Assembly (NCBI GenBank): GCA_018711275.1
Contig: DVIN01000082.1
Span: forward strand, 1 to 58,697
Length of the DNA: 58,697 bases
Reading direction: 5' to 3'
Source: Candidatus Pullilachnospira intestinigallinarum
GTDB taxonomy: Bacteria > Bacillota > Clostridia > Lachnospirales > Lachnospiraceae
Part shown: in pieces, positions 9,187-17,420 of the stretch
Layout of the letters: each line of letters starts with the position of its first letter
Numbering within the stretch: position 1 is the first letter of the stretch
Notes under the pieces: model-generated
The model's database searches: none
Told to the model about the DNA's origin: nothing
Seen by the model: only the letters and a program-made list of their open reading frames with translations
Translations under genes and position numbers: made by a program

Positions 9187-10383
9187 TCACAGTTCTTCCA
9201 GCTGCTCCTTCAGGGTTTTCTTCTCCTTCTTCCGGGTCAGTTCCATAATTCCCAGCGCCGTTACGTCCACGGCCCGGGTGGTGATCCGGTCCTCCTTTGC
9301 CAGTCCCCGCATCATGGCAAGAAGCTGCTCCTGCTCTTCCTGGTTCATATTGATGAAATCCACCAGAATGATGCCGGACAGGTTTCTCAGCCGGATCTGC
9401 CGCAGGATTTCCCCGGCGGCCTCCCGGTTGATGCGGGCTGCCATTTCCCCCGTATCCCGCTTTTCCACATGCTTTCCGGAGTTCACATCGATGACGGCGC
9501 AGGCCTCCGTCTGCTCAATCGCCAGAAATCCCCCGGATCTGAGCCAGACTTTTTTATTCAGCGCCCCGTCCACGGCCGCTTCCAGGGAAAACAGTTTGGC
9601 CAGCGGCAGCAACGGATCTTCATACAGCTCCACTTTTTCCTGCCCGCCGGGATAGCTCTCTGCGATAAATGCCAGCAGCTTCTGATAAATCTCCGGGTCG
9701 TCCGTGACGATTTTCTCCAGGTTTTCCCAGACACAGTTTTTTACCGCCTCCGTCTCCCGGGAATCCCCGTCCATGATTCTGGTATGGCAGGGGGCATAAC
9801 TGCCTTTCTTCAAAACTTCCTCCATGCGGTCCTTCAGTCGGGAAAGCTCCGCCAGAAGCTGCTGTTTTTCAGCCTGCGCCGCGTTGGTCCGGACAATGAC
9901 CCCGTAACTTCTCTCCTGGGGCAGCACCTCCGTCAACAGCTGGCGCAGCCTTGTCCGCTGGGGTTCCGAAATCCGCGAGGAAATCCCCAGCATACGGTTT
10001 TCCGTGGTCAGCACCAGATACTCCCCGGGAAAACTCAAATTGGCGGAAACGCTGGGCGCTTTGGTTTTCAGCGCCTCCCGGGTCACCTGCACCAGCAGCT
10101 CGTCCCCGGCAGCCAGCGCTCCTGTCCGCCTTCCCCTCCGGATGAGAGGTCCGGTATTCTTGTCTGTGGCGAAATAGCAGGGCAGCCGCCCTTCAATCTC
10201 CACAAAGGCCCCTTTCTGATCCGGAAGCACCTTCTGCACCTTCCCCACATGAATACTCCCCAGAAGCCTTCTGTCCGCCGGCGGGGCCAGTTCCAGATTC
10301 CAGATTTTTCCATCCCGCCACAGTGCCGTCACCAGCGCCTGTTTTTTGCGGATCTCCATCTGTGTGATAATCAGCTTTTCCAT
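9187..10383 (-). CDS. rng: Ribonuclease E/G family protein
   Basis: Endoribonuclease of the RNase E/G family, acting on rRNA and mRNA processing. The 398 residues contain the S1-like region (GSIHVGKVQKVLPDQKGAFV), the catalytic core with CAVIDVNSGK and GIILVDFINM (the two metal-binding aspartates) and the C-terminal MELTRKK end. It is shorter than E. coli RNase G and shows no clear CPxC zinc link. It sits between two radical-SAM-associated genes and the L21 operon as in many Clostridia, though here an insertion separates it from rplU. Confidence 0.93.
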   Translation of the reverse strand: MEKLIITQMEIRKKQALVTALWRDGKIWNLELAPPADRRLLGSIHVGKVQKVLPDQKGAFVEIEGRLPCYFATDKNTGPLIRRGRRTGALAAGDELLVQVTREALKTKAPSVSANLSFPGEYLVLTTENRMLGISSRISEPQRTRLRQLLTEVLPQERSYGVIVRTNAAQAEKQQLLAELSRLKDRMEEVLKKGSYAPCHTRIMDGDSRETEAVKNCVWENLEKIVTDDPEIYQKLLAFIAESYPGGQEKVELYEDPLLPLAKLFSLEAAVDGALNKKVWLRSGGFLAIEQTEACAVIDVNSGKHVEKRDTGEMAARINREAAGEILRQIRLRNLSGIILVDFINMNQEEQEQLLAMMRGLAKEDRITTRAVDVTALGIMELTRKKEKKTLKEQLEEL

Positions 10384-11091
10384 CTACTTGATCTCTTTTC
10401 CCAGATCTTCCAGGGGAACCAGCCTGCGTTCCTCTTCGCTTCCCACATTGGCATAGGTCTCCAGCCGGTGAACCATCAGGGCAAAGGGCGCCAGCTCCTC
10501 ACCCAGAAATGCGGCGAAAGCCTCCAGCACCAGTTCCGGCTTCAGATTGTGAACACTTCCCGCCGCCAGCTGAAGGAAAATCGCATCCTGCCGCACCTCC
10601 ATCTGATAGATCCAGGGCCGGATATCCGTCTCCTTCTCACTGCGTTTGGTTTTTCTGAGAATCACAATCTCCTTCTGGTCAAGGAACTGCCGCACCCGGT
10701 CCTGCCAGCCGGCCGCCGGCGCCTTCCCCTCCCGGAAGGATACCAGATAATCCGCGGCGGCCACCAGAGACATGGCGGCGTGAGCCTTCCCCTGGGGAAT
10801 TTCCCGGACGCTCAGCACCCGGATTCCCTCTGCCATCTGGGCGTTAAACGCATCCTCCATCTGGCGGGAAGAAACGGCGCTTTTCAGCTCCATATCAAAA
10901 TATTCTCCGGTACTGGTCACGCCCACTCCCAGAGGAGCGGCAAAGGACATGATCATGTGGGGGGAGAACCCCTCGGAATAAGCTACGTCAATGCCAGCCC
11001 GACGGATGGCCTTCTGAAAATACCGCATCACATCCAGGTGTCCGATGAATTTCACGGCCCCTTCTTTGGAAAACTTAACCCTTACTTTCAA
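10384..11091 (-). CDS. TIGR03936 family radical-SAM-associated protein
   Basis: A 235-residue protein of the family that always accompanies the larger radical SAM protein next to it. It begins VRVKFSKEGAVKFIGHLD. The frame has an ATG at 11109, but AAGGAGGT lies inside that stretch and points to the TTG at 11091 (or the GTG at 11094), so a non-ATG start is likely. It overlaps the upstream gene end by about 17 nt, suggesting translational coupling. In other genomes it is sometimes fused to the radical SAM partner. Biochemical role not established. Confidence 0.85.
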   Translation of the reverse strand: MKVRVKFSKEGAVKFIGHLDVMRYFQKAIRRAGIDVAYSEGFSPHMIMSFAAPLGVGVTSTGEYFDMELKSAVSSRQMEDAFNAQMAEGIRVLSVREIPQGKAHAAMSLVAAADYLVSFREGKAPAAGWQDRVRQFLDQKEIVILRKTKRSEKETDIRPWIYQMEVRQDAIFLQLAAGSVHNLKPELVLEAFAAFLGEELAPFALMVHRLETYANVGSEEERRLVPLEDLGKEIK

Positions 11092-12940
11092 CACAGACAC
11101 CTCCTTCATATCTGGCGGCGCCGCAGCCGGAACAGCGCATCCGGCAGTTGGGCGTCACCTTTTCTTTGGCCGCGTTTTTCCATTCTCTCAAAAGAAACTC
11201 CTTCGTCACGCCGATATCGATGAAATCCCAGGGGAAGATCTCCTCCTCCCGCCGTTCCCTCACCGTGTAAAAATCCGTATCAATACCGCACTGGTCAAAG
11301 GCCTCCCTCCAGTACTCCGGGTGGAAATACTCCGACCAGGAATCAAACAGCGCGCCCTTTTTGTAAGCCGCCTCGATGGCCGGCGCCACCCGCCGGTCTC
11401 CTCTGGCCAGAATACCCTCCAGCACCGTCACATCCGCCTCGTGCCAGTTGTATTTGATGCTCTTCTGATTCAGCTGGGCATGGATTTCCTCCCGGACCAC
11501 CTTTGCCCGGTCCAGAAATTCCGCCTCCCGGCACATGGGCGCCCACTGGAAGGGGGTAAAGGGCTTGGGCACAAAGAAAGAGGTGCTGACGGTGATCTGA
11601 CATTTTCCGTGCCGCTGCTCTTTGGGAATCTCATAGTAGCGTTTGGCAATCTTCTCCGCCAGATGGGCGATCTCCTTCATGTCTTCCTCCGTCTCCGTGG
11701 GAAGGCCCAGCATGAAGTACAGCTTCACCTTGGTCCATCCGCCCTCAAAGGCTTTGCCTGCGCCCTCCAGGATCACTTCCTCCGTCAGACCTTTGTTGAT
11801 CACATCCCGCAGCCTCTGGGAACCGGCCTCCGGGGCAAAGGTCAGACTGCTCTTGCGGATATCCTGCACTTTCTTCATCACGTCCAAAGAGAAGGCGTCA
11901 ATACGCAGAGAGGGCAGAGAAATATTCACCCCACGCTTCCCGCATTCCTCCATCAGAAAGCTCACCAGTTCAGGGAGCTGGGAGTAATCGCTGGAGCTTA
12001 AAGAACTGAGGGAAATCTCCTCATGGCCGGTGGCATCCAGCATTTCCACCGCCCGCTCCTTCAGGAAATCCACTTCCCGCTCCCGGGTGGGCCGGTACAG
12101 CATACCTGCCTGACAGAACCGGCAGCCGCGGATACAGCCCCTCTGAATCTCCAGCACCACCCGGTCCTGGGTCACCTTCACAAAGGGCACCACCGGGGCT
12201 TTGGGATAACAGGTATCCGTGATTTCCATGACAATCTGCTTCTGAATCTTCTCCGGGATTCCCTCTTCCACCGGCGCAAAAGAAGCGATGGTTCCGTCCT
12301 CATGGTAAGACGCCTCATACAGAGAAGGAACGTAAATCCCCGGAATCTTCGCCGCGGCCTTCAGAAATTCTTTTCTGTTTTTTCCCTCCCGCTTATACTT
12401 CTTGTAAGTATCCAGCAGCTGGTCATACACCGTCTCGCCTTCTCCGATATAAAAAAGGTCAAAAAAGGGCGCCAGCGGCTCCGGGTTGTAAGTACAGGGT
12501 CCGCCGCCGATCACCAGCGGATCGTCCTCGCCACGCTCTGCGGCGTGCAGGGGAATGCCGGACAGATCCAGAATCTGCAGAATATTGGTGTAGCACATCT
12601 CATACTGGATGGTGATTCCCAGAAAATCAAAATCCTTCACCGGGTCCTGGGACTCCAGGGCAAACAGAGGGATATGCTCCTTTCTCATCACCTGATCCAG
12701 ATCCGGCCAGGGGGAGTATACCCGCTCACACCAGGTATCTTCCCGCCGGTTGAACATATCGTAAAGAATCTGAATGCCCAGGTGGGACATACCGATCTCG
12801 TAGACGTCCGGAAAACACATGGCAAACCGGATGTCCACCTTTTCGGGATCCTTCATCACCGAGTTTACTTCCCCGCCGGTATAACGGGCCGGGGTTTCGA
12901 TACTGAGCAGTATCTCATCGCTTAATGCAAGTTTTCTCAT
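11075..12940 (-). CDS. TIGR03960 family B12-binding-domain radical SAM protein
   Basis: A 621-residue radical SAM protein with a cobalamin-binding-like N-terminal region (DIRFAMCFPDVYEIGMSHLG) and the cluster motif RGCIRGCRFCQAG (CxxxCxxC). A C-terminal cysteine set (CRMRCSGCGAARYEGGVC) may bind another cluster or zinc. It is the conserved partner of the following gene and of RNase G in Clostridia. The reaction is unknown; a tRNA or rRNA modification is plausible from gene context but unproven. Confidence 0.92.
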   Translation of the reverse strand: MRKLALSDEILLSIETPARYTGGEVNSVMKDPEKVDIRFAMCFPDVYEIGMSHLGIQILYDMFNRREDTWCERVYSPWPDLDQVMRKEHIPLFALESQDPVKDFDFLGITIQYEMCYTNILQILDLSGIPLHAAERGEDDPLVIGGGPCTYNPEPLAPFFDLFYIGEGETVYDQLLDTYKKYKREGKNRKEFLKAAAKIPGIYVPSLYEASYHEDGTIASFAPVEEGIPEKIQKQIVMEITDTCYPKAPVVPFVKVTQDRVVLEIQRGCIRGCRFCQAGMLYRPTREREVDFLKERAVEMLDATGHEEISLSSLSSSDYSQLPELVSFLMEECGKRGVNISLPSLRIDAFSLDVMKKVQDIRKSSLTFAPEAGSQRLRDVINKGLTEEVILEGAGKAFEGGWTKVKLYFMLGLPTETEEDMKEIAHLAEKIAKRYYEIPKEQRHGKCQITVSTSFFVPKPFTPFQWAPMCREAEFLDRAKVVREEIHAQLNQKSIKYNWHEADVTVLEGILARGDRRVAPAIEAAYKKGALFDSWSEYFHPEYWREAFDQCGIDTDFYTVRERREEEIFPWDFIDIGVTKEFLLREWKNAAKEKVTPNCRMRCSGCGAARYEGGVCVESKG

Positions 12941-12963
12941 AAAAGCCTCTCTTTTCTCAATCG

Positions 12964-13161
12964 TTATCCATTTTCGCGGTTTTTCCCTATCAGGATCTTT
13001 TTCCCGCAGAATGCAAATCCATATTTTCTGATCTGTTGGGGAGAGAATCCCTTTCCGATCAATTCCGCAGCATAATTTTTCCGGTCAATCTGATCCAGGG
13101 CCGCATCAACGGTCTGGGATAAATCCTTCTCGTCATCCGGGTCCTGAATTTTAAATTCCAC
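12964..13161 (-). pseudogene. C-terminal fragment of a PD-(D/E)XK / AAA-ATPase-like (DUF1703) protein
   Basis: Only about 65 residues remain. They match the very end of the large AAA-like/PD-(D/E)XK proteins common in Lachnospiraceae: EFKIQDPDDEKDL (the E-x-K edge of the nuclease fold), then RKNYAAELIGKG and IRKYGFAFCGKK. The possible GTG start at 13161 has no clear ribosome site. The other ~500 residues are missing, and the fragment abuts a cut-off membrane ORF, so this is a deletion remnant and not a gene. Confidence 0.65.
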
Positions 13162-13309
13162 AGGCCGCAGTCAGCGATACGGCGGCAAGCGCATAGATTA
13201 CAATTCCCGCCATCTGCGGCAGAATAGCTTTCTGAGACTGGACCACGGCCAGAACGGAAACCGCTGCTGTTTCCAGATAGAGGATCCAACGGTTACTGTT
13301 CTTTTTCAT
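13151..13309 (-). pseudogene. Short membrane ORF, probably truncated
   Basis: An ATG at 13309, overlapping the end of the DUF1622 gene by 17 nt, opens a 52-residue frame starting MKKNSNRWILYLETAA with two hydrophobic stretches and ending TAACGI. The abrupt end runs straight into the PD-(D/E)XK remnant in another frame, which looks like a deletion junction. It could also be a genuine small membrane protein. Product not recognised. Confidence 0.45.
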
Positions 13310-13661
13310 GAAGTACCCTCTTCTCATTTTCCAGCTCTTCTTTCTTCTCTTCCTTGATCTCCCAATGGATCAGAAAGGACAGAGCCGCCCGAAGTGCAAT
13401 AATTCCTGCTACAATGGCAATCTCGCTCCACTGTCGCACCACCACGGTACGCAGGATTTCGCTTCCCATCTTGAATTCCAGTCCCATGGCCAGCCCTTTT
13501 GCCAGATAGATTCTGGTATCTCCGGCGTGGCGGATCCATTTGATGATCCCCCGGATGCCGCTGACGAGAATTACGGCTACGCCGATAAATTCAAACACCA
13601 GAATCCCCAGATTTACCACATGCTCCAGCCCCATCTCCAGGAGCAGTTCCAGCTGTTCCAT
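13293..13661 (-). CDS. DUF1622 family membrane protein
   Basis: A 122-residue protein with three hydrophobic segments (about 15-40, 55-72, 82-100) and a charged C-terminal coiled tail rich in Lys/Glu. The block RIYLAKGLAMGLEFKMGSEILRT, split here across two helices, is typical of DUF1622. Function is unknown for the family. It lies just downstream of the DUF2284 gene with a ~10-nt spacer, so the two are probably co-transcribed. Confidence 0.82.
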   Translation of the reverse strand: MEQLELLLEMGLEHVVNLGILVFEFIGVAVILVSGIRGIIKWIRHAGDTRIYLAKGLAMGLEFKMGSEILRTVVVRQWSEIAIVAGIIALRAALSFLIHWEIKEEKKEELENEKRVLHEKEQ

Positions 13662-13670
13662 CCCGTTTCC

Positions 13671-14240
13671 TCACTTTTCTTCTTTTTCTTTCAGTTTTCC
13701 ATCATCCGGCAGAAACATACTGAAAAATGCCACCGTATTTTCACCGCACCAATAAGGCATTCTGCAGCTTTCGGCCATTTTTTCCGCACAGATACAGTAA
13801 GCAGACAGACAGGAAGCCTTTTTCTCCGGAAATCGGCAGGGGGCTTTCCGGCAAATCGCACATGTGGAACAGGCGGTACAGGGTCCGGCCATGATCCGAA
13901 GTCCCGTGATACCCTCCGCCTCAAACCGGTCTGACAGATTCCAGGTCCGTTCATTGTGCAGCGCTCTGGCTTCCCGGATCTGCCGGGAATCCGTCAGATC
14001 CTCCACTTTCTGAATCGTCTGCAGCACCAGTGCCCGGTCATACCTGCGAACCTGTTCCTCCATCTGTCCGGGAGTCCCGCAGGAAGGGGGACAGGCATAA
14101 TTGTTCCCGTAGTTGCCGCAGGCATTTTCTTCACAGTACCTGCGCAGTGCGGAATCAAACTGCAGTTGATTGGTCCCCAGAAATTCCGCGTTGTCAAACC
14201 CTTCCCTCCGGGCAAGTTCCTTCATCTGTGTCTCGTTCAT
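13671..14240 (-). CDS. DUF2284 metal-binding protein
   Basis: A 189-residue cysteine-rich protein. It has CEENACGNYGNNYACPPSCG in the first third and a second Cys set (CTACSTCAICRKAPC, CLSAYCICAE) further on, as in the DUF2284 family of predicted metal or Fe-S binding proteins. Function is unknown. It directly follows the ArsC/Spx-like gene (3-nt gap) and precedes DUF1622. Confidence 0.85.
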   Translation of the reverse strand: MNETQMKELARREGFDNAEFLGTNQLQFDSALRRYCEENACGNYGNNYACPPSCGTPGQMEEQVRRYDRALVLQTIQKVEDLTDSRQIREARALHNERTWNLSDRFEAEGITGLRIMAGPCTACSTCAICRKAPCRFPEKKASCLSAYCICAEKMAESCRMPYWCGENTVAFFSMFLPDDGKLKEKEEK

Positions 14241-14243
14241 CCT

Positions 14244-14603
14244 TTACGCCTCCAGTCCCAGGGCCATGATCCATTCCTTTTCTTTAAATCCGGGAATCAC
14301 ACAGGTTTCCCCCACCAGAAGCGGCCGTTTCACCAGCATCCCATCGGACGCCAGCAGGGAAATCTGCTCTTCCATACTCATATCCGCCAGCCGGTCCTTC
14401 AGTCCCAGTTCCTTGTACTTCATGCCGCTGGTATTGAAAAACCGCTTTACCGGAAGACCGCTCCTGGCAATCCATGCGGACAGTTCCTCCTTTGTGGGAT
14501 TCTCCTCCACAATATTTCGGTCCTCAAAGGTCACGTTTTTTTCCACAAGCCAGGCTTTCGCCTTTTTGCAGGTACTGCATTTCGGGTATTCAATAAAAAG
14601 CAT
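14244..14603 (-). CDS. ArsC/Spx family protein (YffB-like)
   Basis: A 119-residue thioredoxin-fold protein with the CSTCKKAKAWL active-site region (CxxC near the N-terminus), NIVEENPTKEEL and the VKRPLLVGE loop with a cis-Pro. This resembles the glutathione/thioredoxin-dependent reductase-like branch more than the transcription factor Spx. The start at 14603 gives 8-nt spacing to GGGAG; the ATG at 14609 is too close. Role in redox or arsenate metabolism is inferred only from family. Confidence 0.85.
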   Translation of the reverse strand: MLFIEYPKCSTCKKAKAWLVEKNVTFEDRNIVEENPTKEELSAWIARSGLPVKRFFNTSGMKYKELGLKDRLADMSMEEQISLLASDGMLVKRPLLVGETCVIPGFKEKEWIMALGLEA

Positions 14604-14763
14604 TTTCATATCTCCCTTCCGTCTTTTTCCTTTTAATTTCTTTTCTTCCAGACTAATACAAATGTTCTGAAAAAGCAATCCATACTTATCTTCCTAACAC
14701 CGGGTTCGCCATCATCAGCTCCCGGGGGAGCCCGGCCCAGAACAGGCGGCAGCCCATGAATCG

Positions 14764-15522
14764 TCAGGCAGACGTATTTCGGAGAAATACATACCGGCTT
14801 TCCCCGGACAGTTCCGGAACAAACCGAAAATCCAGTCCCCGAAAATTTCTGACTGTTTCCAGATCCCTGGCGTCACATTCCGCCAGATAACGGACCATCT
14901 CTCCCCTGGCCATCTTTGCCAGCGTGGCCTTCTGAACCACCTTTTCTCCCTTTTTTTCTCCGAACACACAGGTAACCATGGGAAGCGTCTGACACAGGTA
15001 AGGTTCCACACAGCGGGAATACTCTTTGGATGCCAGATTCAAAATCATGTCTGTATCCCTGGAAATTTCCCGCCAGATATCCGCGCCCCAGAACCCATAG
15101 AGATCCCCGGCGCCGTTCACATCCGCCTTCGCCTGCATTTCCAGCCGGTAAGGCACTACCCCGTCCGTGGGACGCAGTACGCCGTAAAATCCGGAGAGAA
15201 TCCGCAGATGTTCGCGGACATATTTCCACTGGCCGTCGGTAAATACCCGGGGCGCCATGTACTGATACTGGATCCCTTCATAGGCCAGCAGCGCCGGGGT
15301 GAGATTCTCTTCCAGACGCATCTGTCTCAGCCGCAGCTCGTTCTCCCTGGCCAGCTTATCGCTGCATCCCCACAGTTGTTTCAGTTCATCATAGGTCAGA
15401 TTGTCCAGATACCGGCGGATCTGTTCCGTCCTGTCCAGAAAACAGGGCAGCTGTTCCGCCGCCAGCCAGTCATTATCCGTCACCATTTTTTTAGCCGGAG
15501 AGATTATGATTCTCATGTTCAT
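14764..15522 (-). CDS. yaaA: Peroxide stress protein YaaA
   Basis: A 252-residue DUF328 protein that lowers free iron and protects DNA during peroxide stress in E. coli. The start MNMRIIISPAKKM is diagnostic, followed by LYGFWGADIW and a conserved C-terminal NFRGLDFRF. Its ATG overlaps the stop of the ABC exporter gene (ATGA), so it is translated as the last gene of the marR-ABC operon. That placement is unusual but clear. Confidence 0.93.
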   Translation of the reverse strand: MNMRIIISPAKKMVTDNDWLAAEQLPCFLDRTEQIRRYLDNLTYDELKQLWGCSDKLARENELRLRQMRLEENLTPALLAYEGIQYQYMAPRVFTDGQWKYVREHLRILSGFYGVLRPTDGVVPYRLEMQAKADVNGAGDLYGFWGADIWREISRDTDMILNLASKEYSRCVEPYLCQTLPMVTCVFGEKKGEKVVQKATLAKMARGEMVRYLAECDARDLETVRNFRGLDFRFVPELSGESRYVFLRNTSA

Positions 15523-17420
15523 GCCAGCGCAGCTCCTCCTGTGTAAAGCTGATAATATCTTCCCTTCTGTTCCATCAGCTGTTCATGGGTTCCTCTCTCA
15601 ATAATCCTTCCCTGCTCCAGTACCATGATACAGTCACTGTTGCGGACAGTGGACAGCCGGTGGGCGATGACGAAAGTGGTTCTGCCGCTCATCAGCTTAT
15701 CCATGCCATCCTGCACCAGCTTTTCCGTTCGGGTATCGATGGAGCTGGTGGCCTCGTCCAGTATCAGTACCGGCGGATCTGCCACCGCGGCCCTGGCAAT
15801 AGCGATCAGCTGCCGCTGTCCCTGGCTCAGATTGGAACCATTGTTGGTGAGCATGGTATCGTAACCGTTGGGAAGCCGGCGGATAAAACTGTCCGCATTG
15901 GCCAGCTTTGCCGCCGCTATCACTTCTTCGTCTGTGGCGTCCAGTTTTCCATACCGGATATTTTCTTTTACCGTAGCCGTAAACAGCTGGGTATCCTGCA
16001 GCACGATTCCCAGGGAGCGGCGCAGGTCTGCCTTTTTGATTTTATTGATATTGATACCATCGTAGCGGATCTTTCCGTCCTGAATATCATAAAAACGGTT
16101 GATCAGATTGGTAATAGTGGTTTTTCCCGCGCCGGTGGAACCCACAAAGGCAATCTTCTGGCCCGGCTCGGCGTACATCCGGATATCGTGCAGCACGATT
16201 TTCCGGTCATCATAGCCGAAATCCACTCCATTGAACACCACATCCCCCTCCAGTTTCCGGTAGGTGGTGGTGCCTTCTGCCTTATGGTAATGTTTCCAGG
16301 CCCAGGTTCCGGTTCGTTTTTCTGTCTCCCGGATCTGGCCGTCCGGTCCCGTCTCCGCATTTACCAGAGTTACATAGCCTTCGTCTTTTTCCGGCTCCTC
16401 ATCCATCAGAGCAAAAATCCGTTCCGCGCCCGCCAGCGCCATCACCACCGCGTTCAGCTGCATACTCACCTGATTGATGGGCCCGCTGAAGCTTTTGTTA
16501 AAAGTCAGGAAGCTGGCCAGACCGCCCAGTGTCAGACCGCCCACTCCGTACGTCGCCATAATACCGCCGAAAATGGCACAGACCACATAGCTGACATTTC
16601 CCAGCTGCGCATTGGCAGGTCCCAGCATATTGGCGTATTTGTTGGCGCTGTCGGAACTTTCAAACCACTGATCATTGATCTCATTGAATTTCTCGATACT
16701 CTCTTCCTCATGGCAGAACACCTTTACCACTTTCTGTCCTTCCATCATCTCTTCAATATAACCGTTGACCTTACCCAGATCCCTCTGCTGAGACAGAAAA
16801 TAGCGGCCGCTTAATCCCGCCAGTTTTTTTGTGGTCACCAGCATAATGGCCACCATCACCATATTGATGAGCGTCAGCGGAATACTGAGAATAATCATGC
16901 TGACAAGAACACTGACAATGGTGATGACGCTGTTCAGAAGCTGCGGGATACTCTGACTGATCATCTGCCGCAGCGTATCGATATCGTTGGTATACACCGA
17001 CATGATATCCCCGTGGGGATGTGTATCAAAATAGCGGATCGGCAGGCTTTCCATGTGAGAGAACAGATCCACCCGAAGGTTGCGCAGCGTTCCCTGGGTC
17101 ACATAAACCATGATCCGGTTGTAAGCAAACGTGGATAAAATACCCACCGCATAAAATGCTCCCACCCGGCAGATAGCCGCCAGAAGCGGGCCAAAATCCG
17201 GATGTTCCTGCCCGATCAGAGGCAGAATATAACTGTCAATCAGATCCCGCATAAACATGGTTCCCTGTACATTTGCCAATACACCGATGAAAATACAGAT
17301 CACCACGATAATGCATGAGATCCGATATTTTTTCCCCACATAAGCCATAATTCTGGCCATAAGCTTCCCCGGATTTTTTACCTTGGGGGCTGGTCCCCTC
17401 ATTCTTCCCGGTCCCGGCAT
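15519..17420 (-). CDS. ABC transporter, fused permease/ATP-binding, second subunit
   Basis: A 633-residue half-exporter: six membrane segments (about 30-330) followed by an ATPase domain with GSTGAGKTT (Walker A), LSQGQRQL (signature) and LILDEATSSID (Walker B), plus a ~40-residue insertion before the ATPase (ETGPDGQIRETEKRTG). It pairs with the subunit just upstream (stop and start overlap, TAATG) to form a heterodimeric exporter, probably of drugs, lipids or peptides. The consensus Glu after Walker B marks this subunit as the active nucleotide site. Confidence 0.93.
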   Translation of the reverse strand: MPGPGRMRGPAPKVKNPGKLMARIMAYVGKKYRISCIIVVICIFIGVLANVQGTMFMRDLIDSYILPLIGQEHPDFGPLLAAICRVGAFYAVGILSTFAYNRIMVYVTQGTLRNLRVDLFSHMESLPIRYFDTHPHGDIMSVYTNDIDTLRQMISQSIPQLLNSVITIVSVLVSMIILSIPLTLINMVMVAIMLVTTKKLAGLSGRYFLSQQRDLGKVNGYIEEMMEGQKVVKVFCHEEESIEKFNEINDQWFESSDSANKYANMLGPANAQLGNVSYVVCAIFGGIMATYGVGGLTLGGLASFLTFNKSFSGPINQVSMQLNAVVMALAGAERIFALMDEEPEKDEGYVTLVNAETGPDGQIRETEKRTGTWAWKHYHKAEGTTTYRKLEGDVVFNGVDFGYDDRKIVLHDIRMYAEPGQKIAFVGSTGAGKTTITNLINRFYDIQDGKIRYDGININKIKKADLRRSLGIVLQDTQLFTATVKENIRYGKLDATDEEVIAAAKLANADSFIRRLPNGYDTMLTNNGSNLSQGQRQLIAIARAAVADPPVLILDEATSSIDTRTEKLVQDGMDKLMSGRTTFVIAHRLSTVRNSDCIMVLEQGRIIERGTHEQLMEQKGRYYQLYTGGAALA

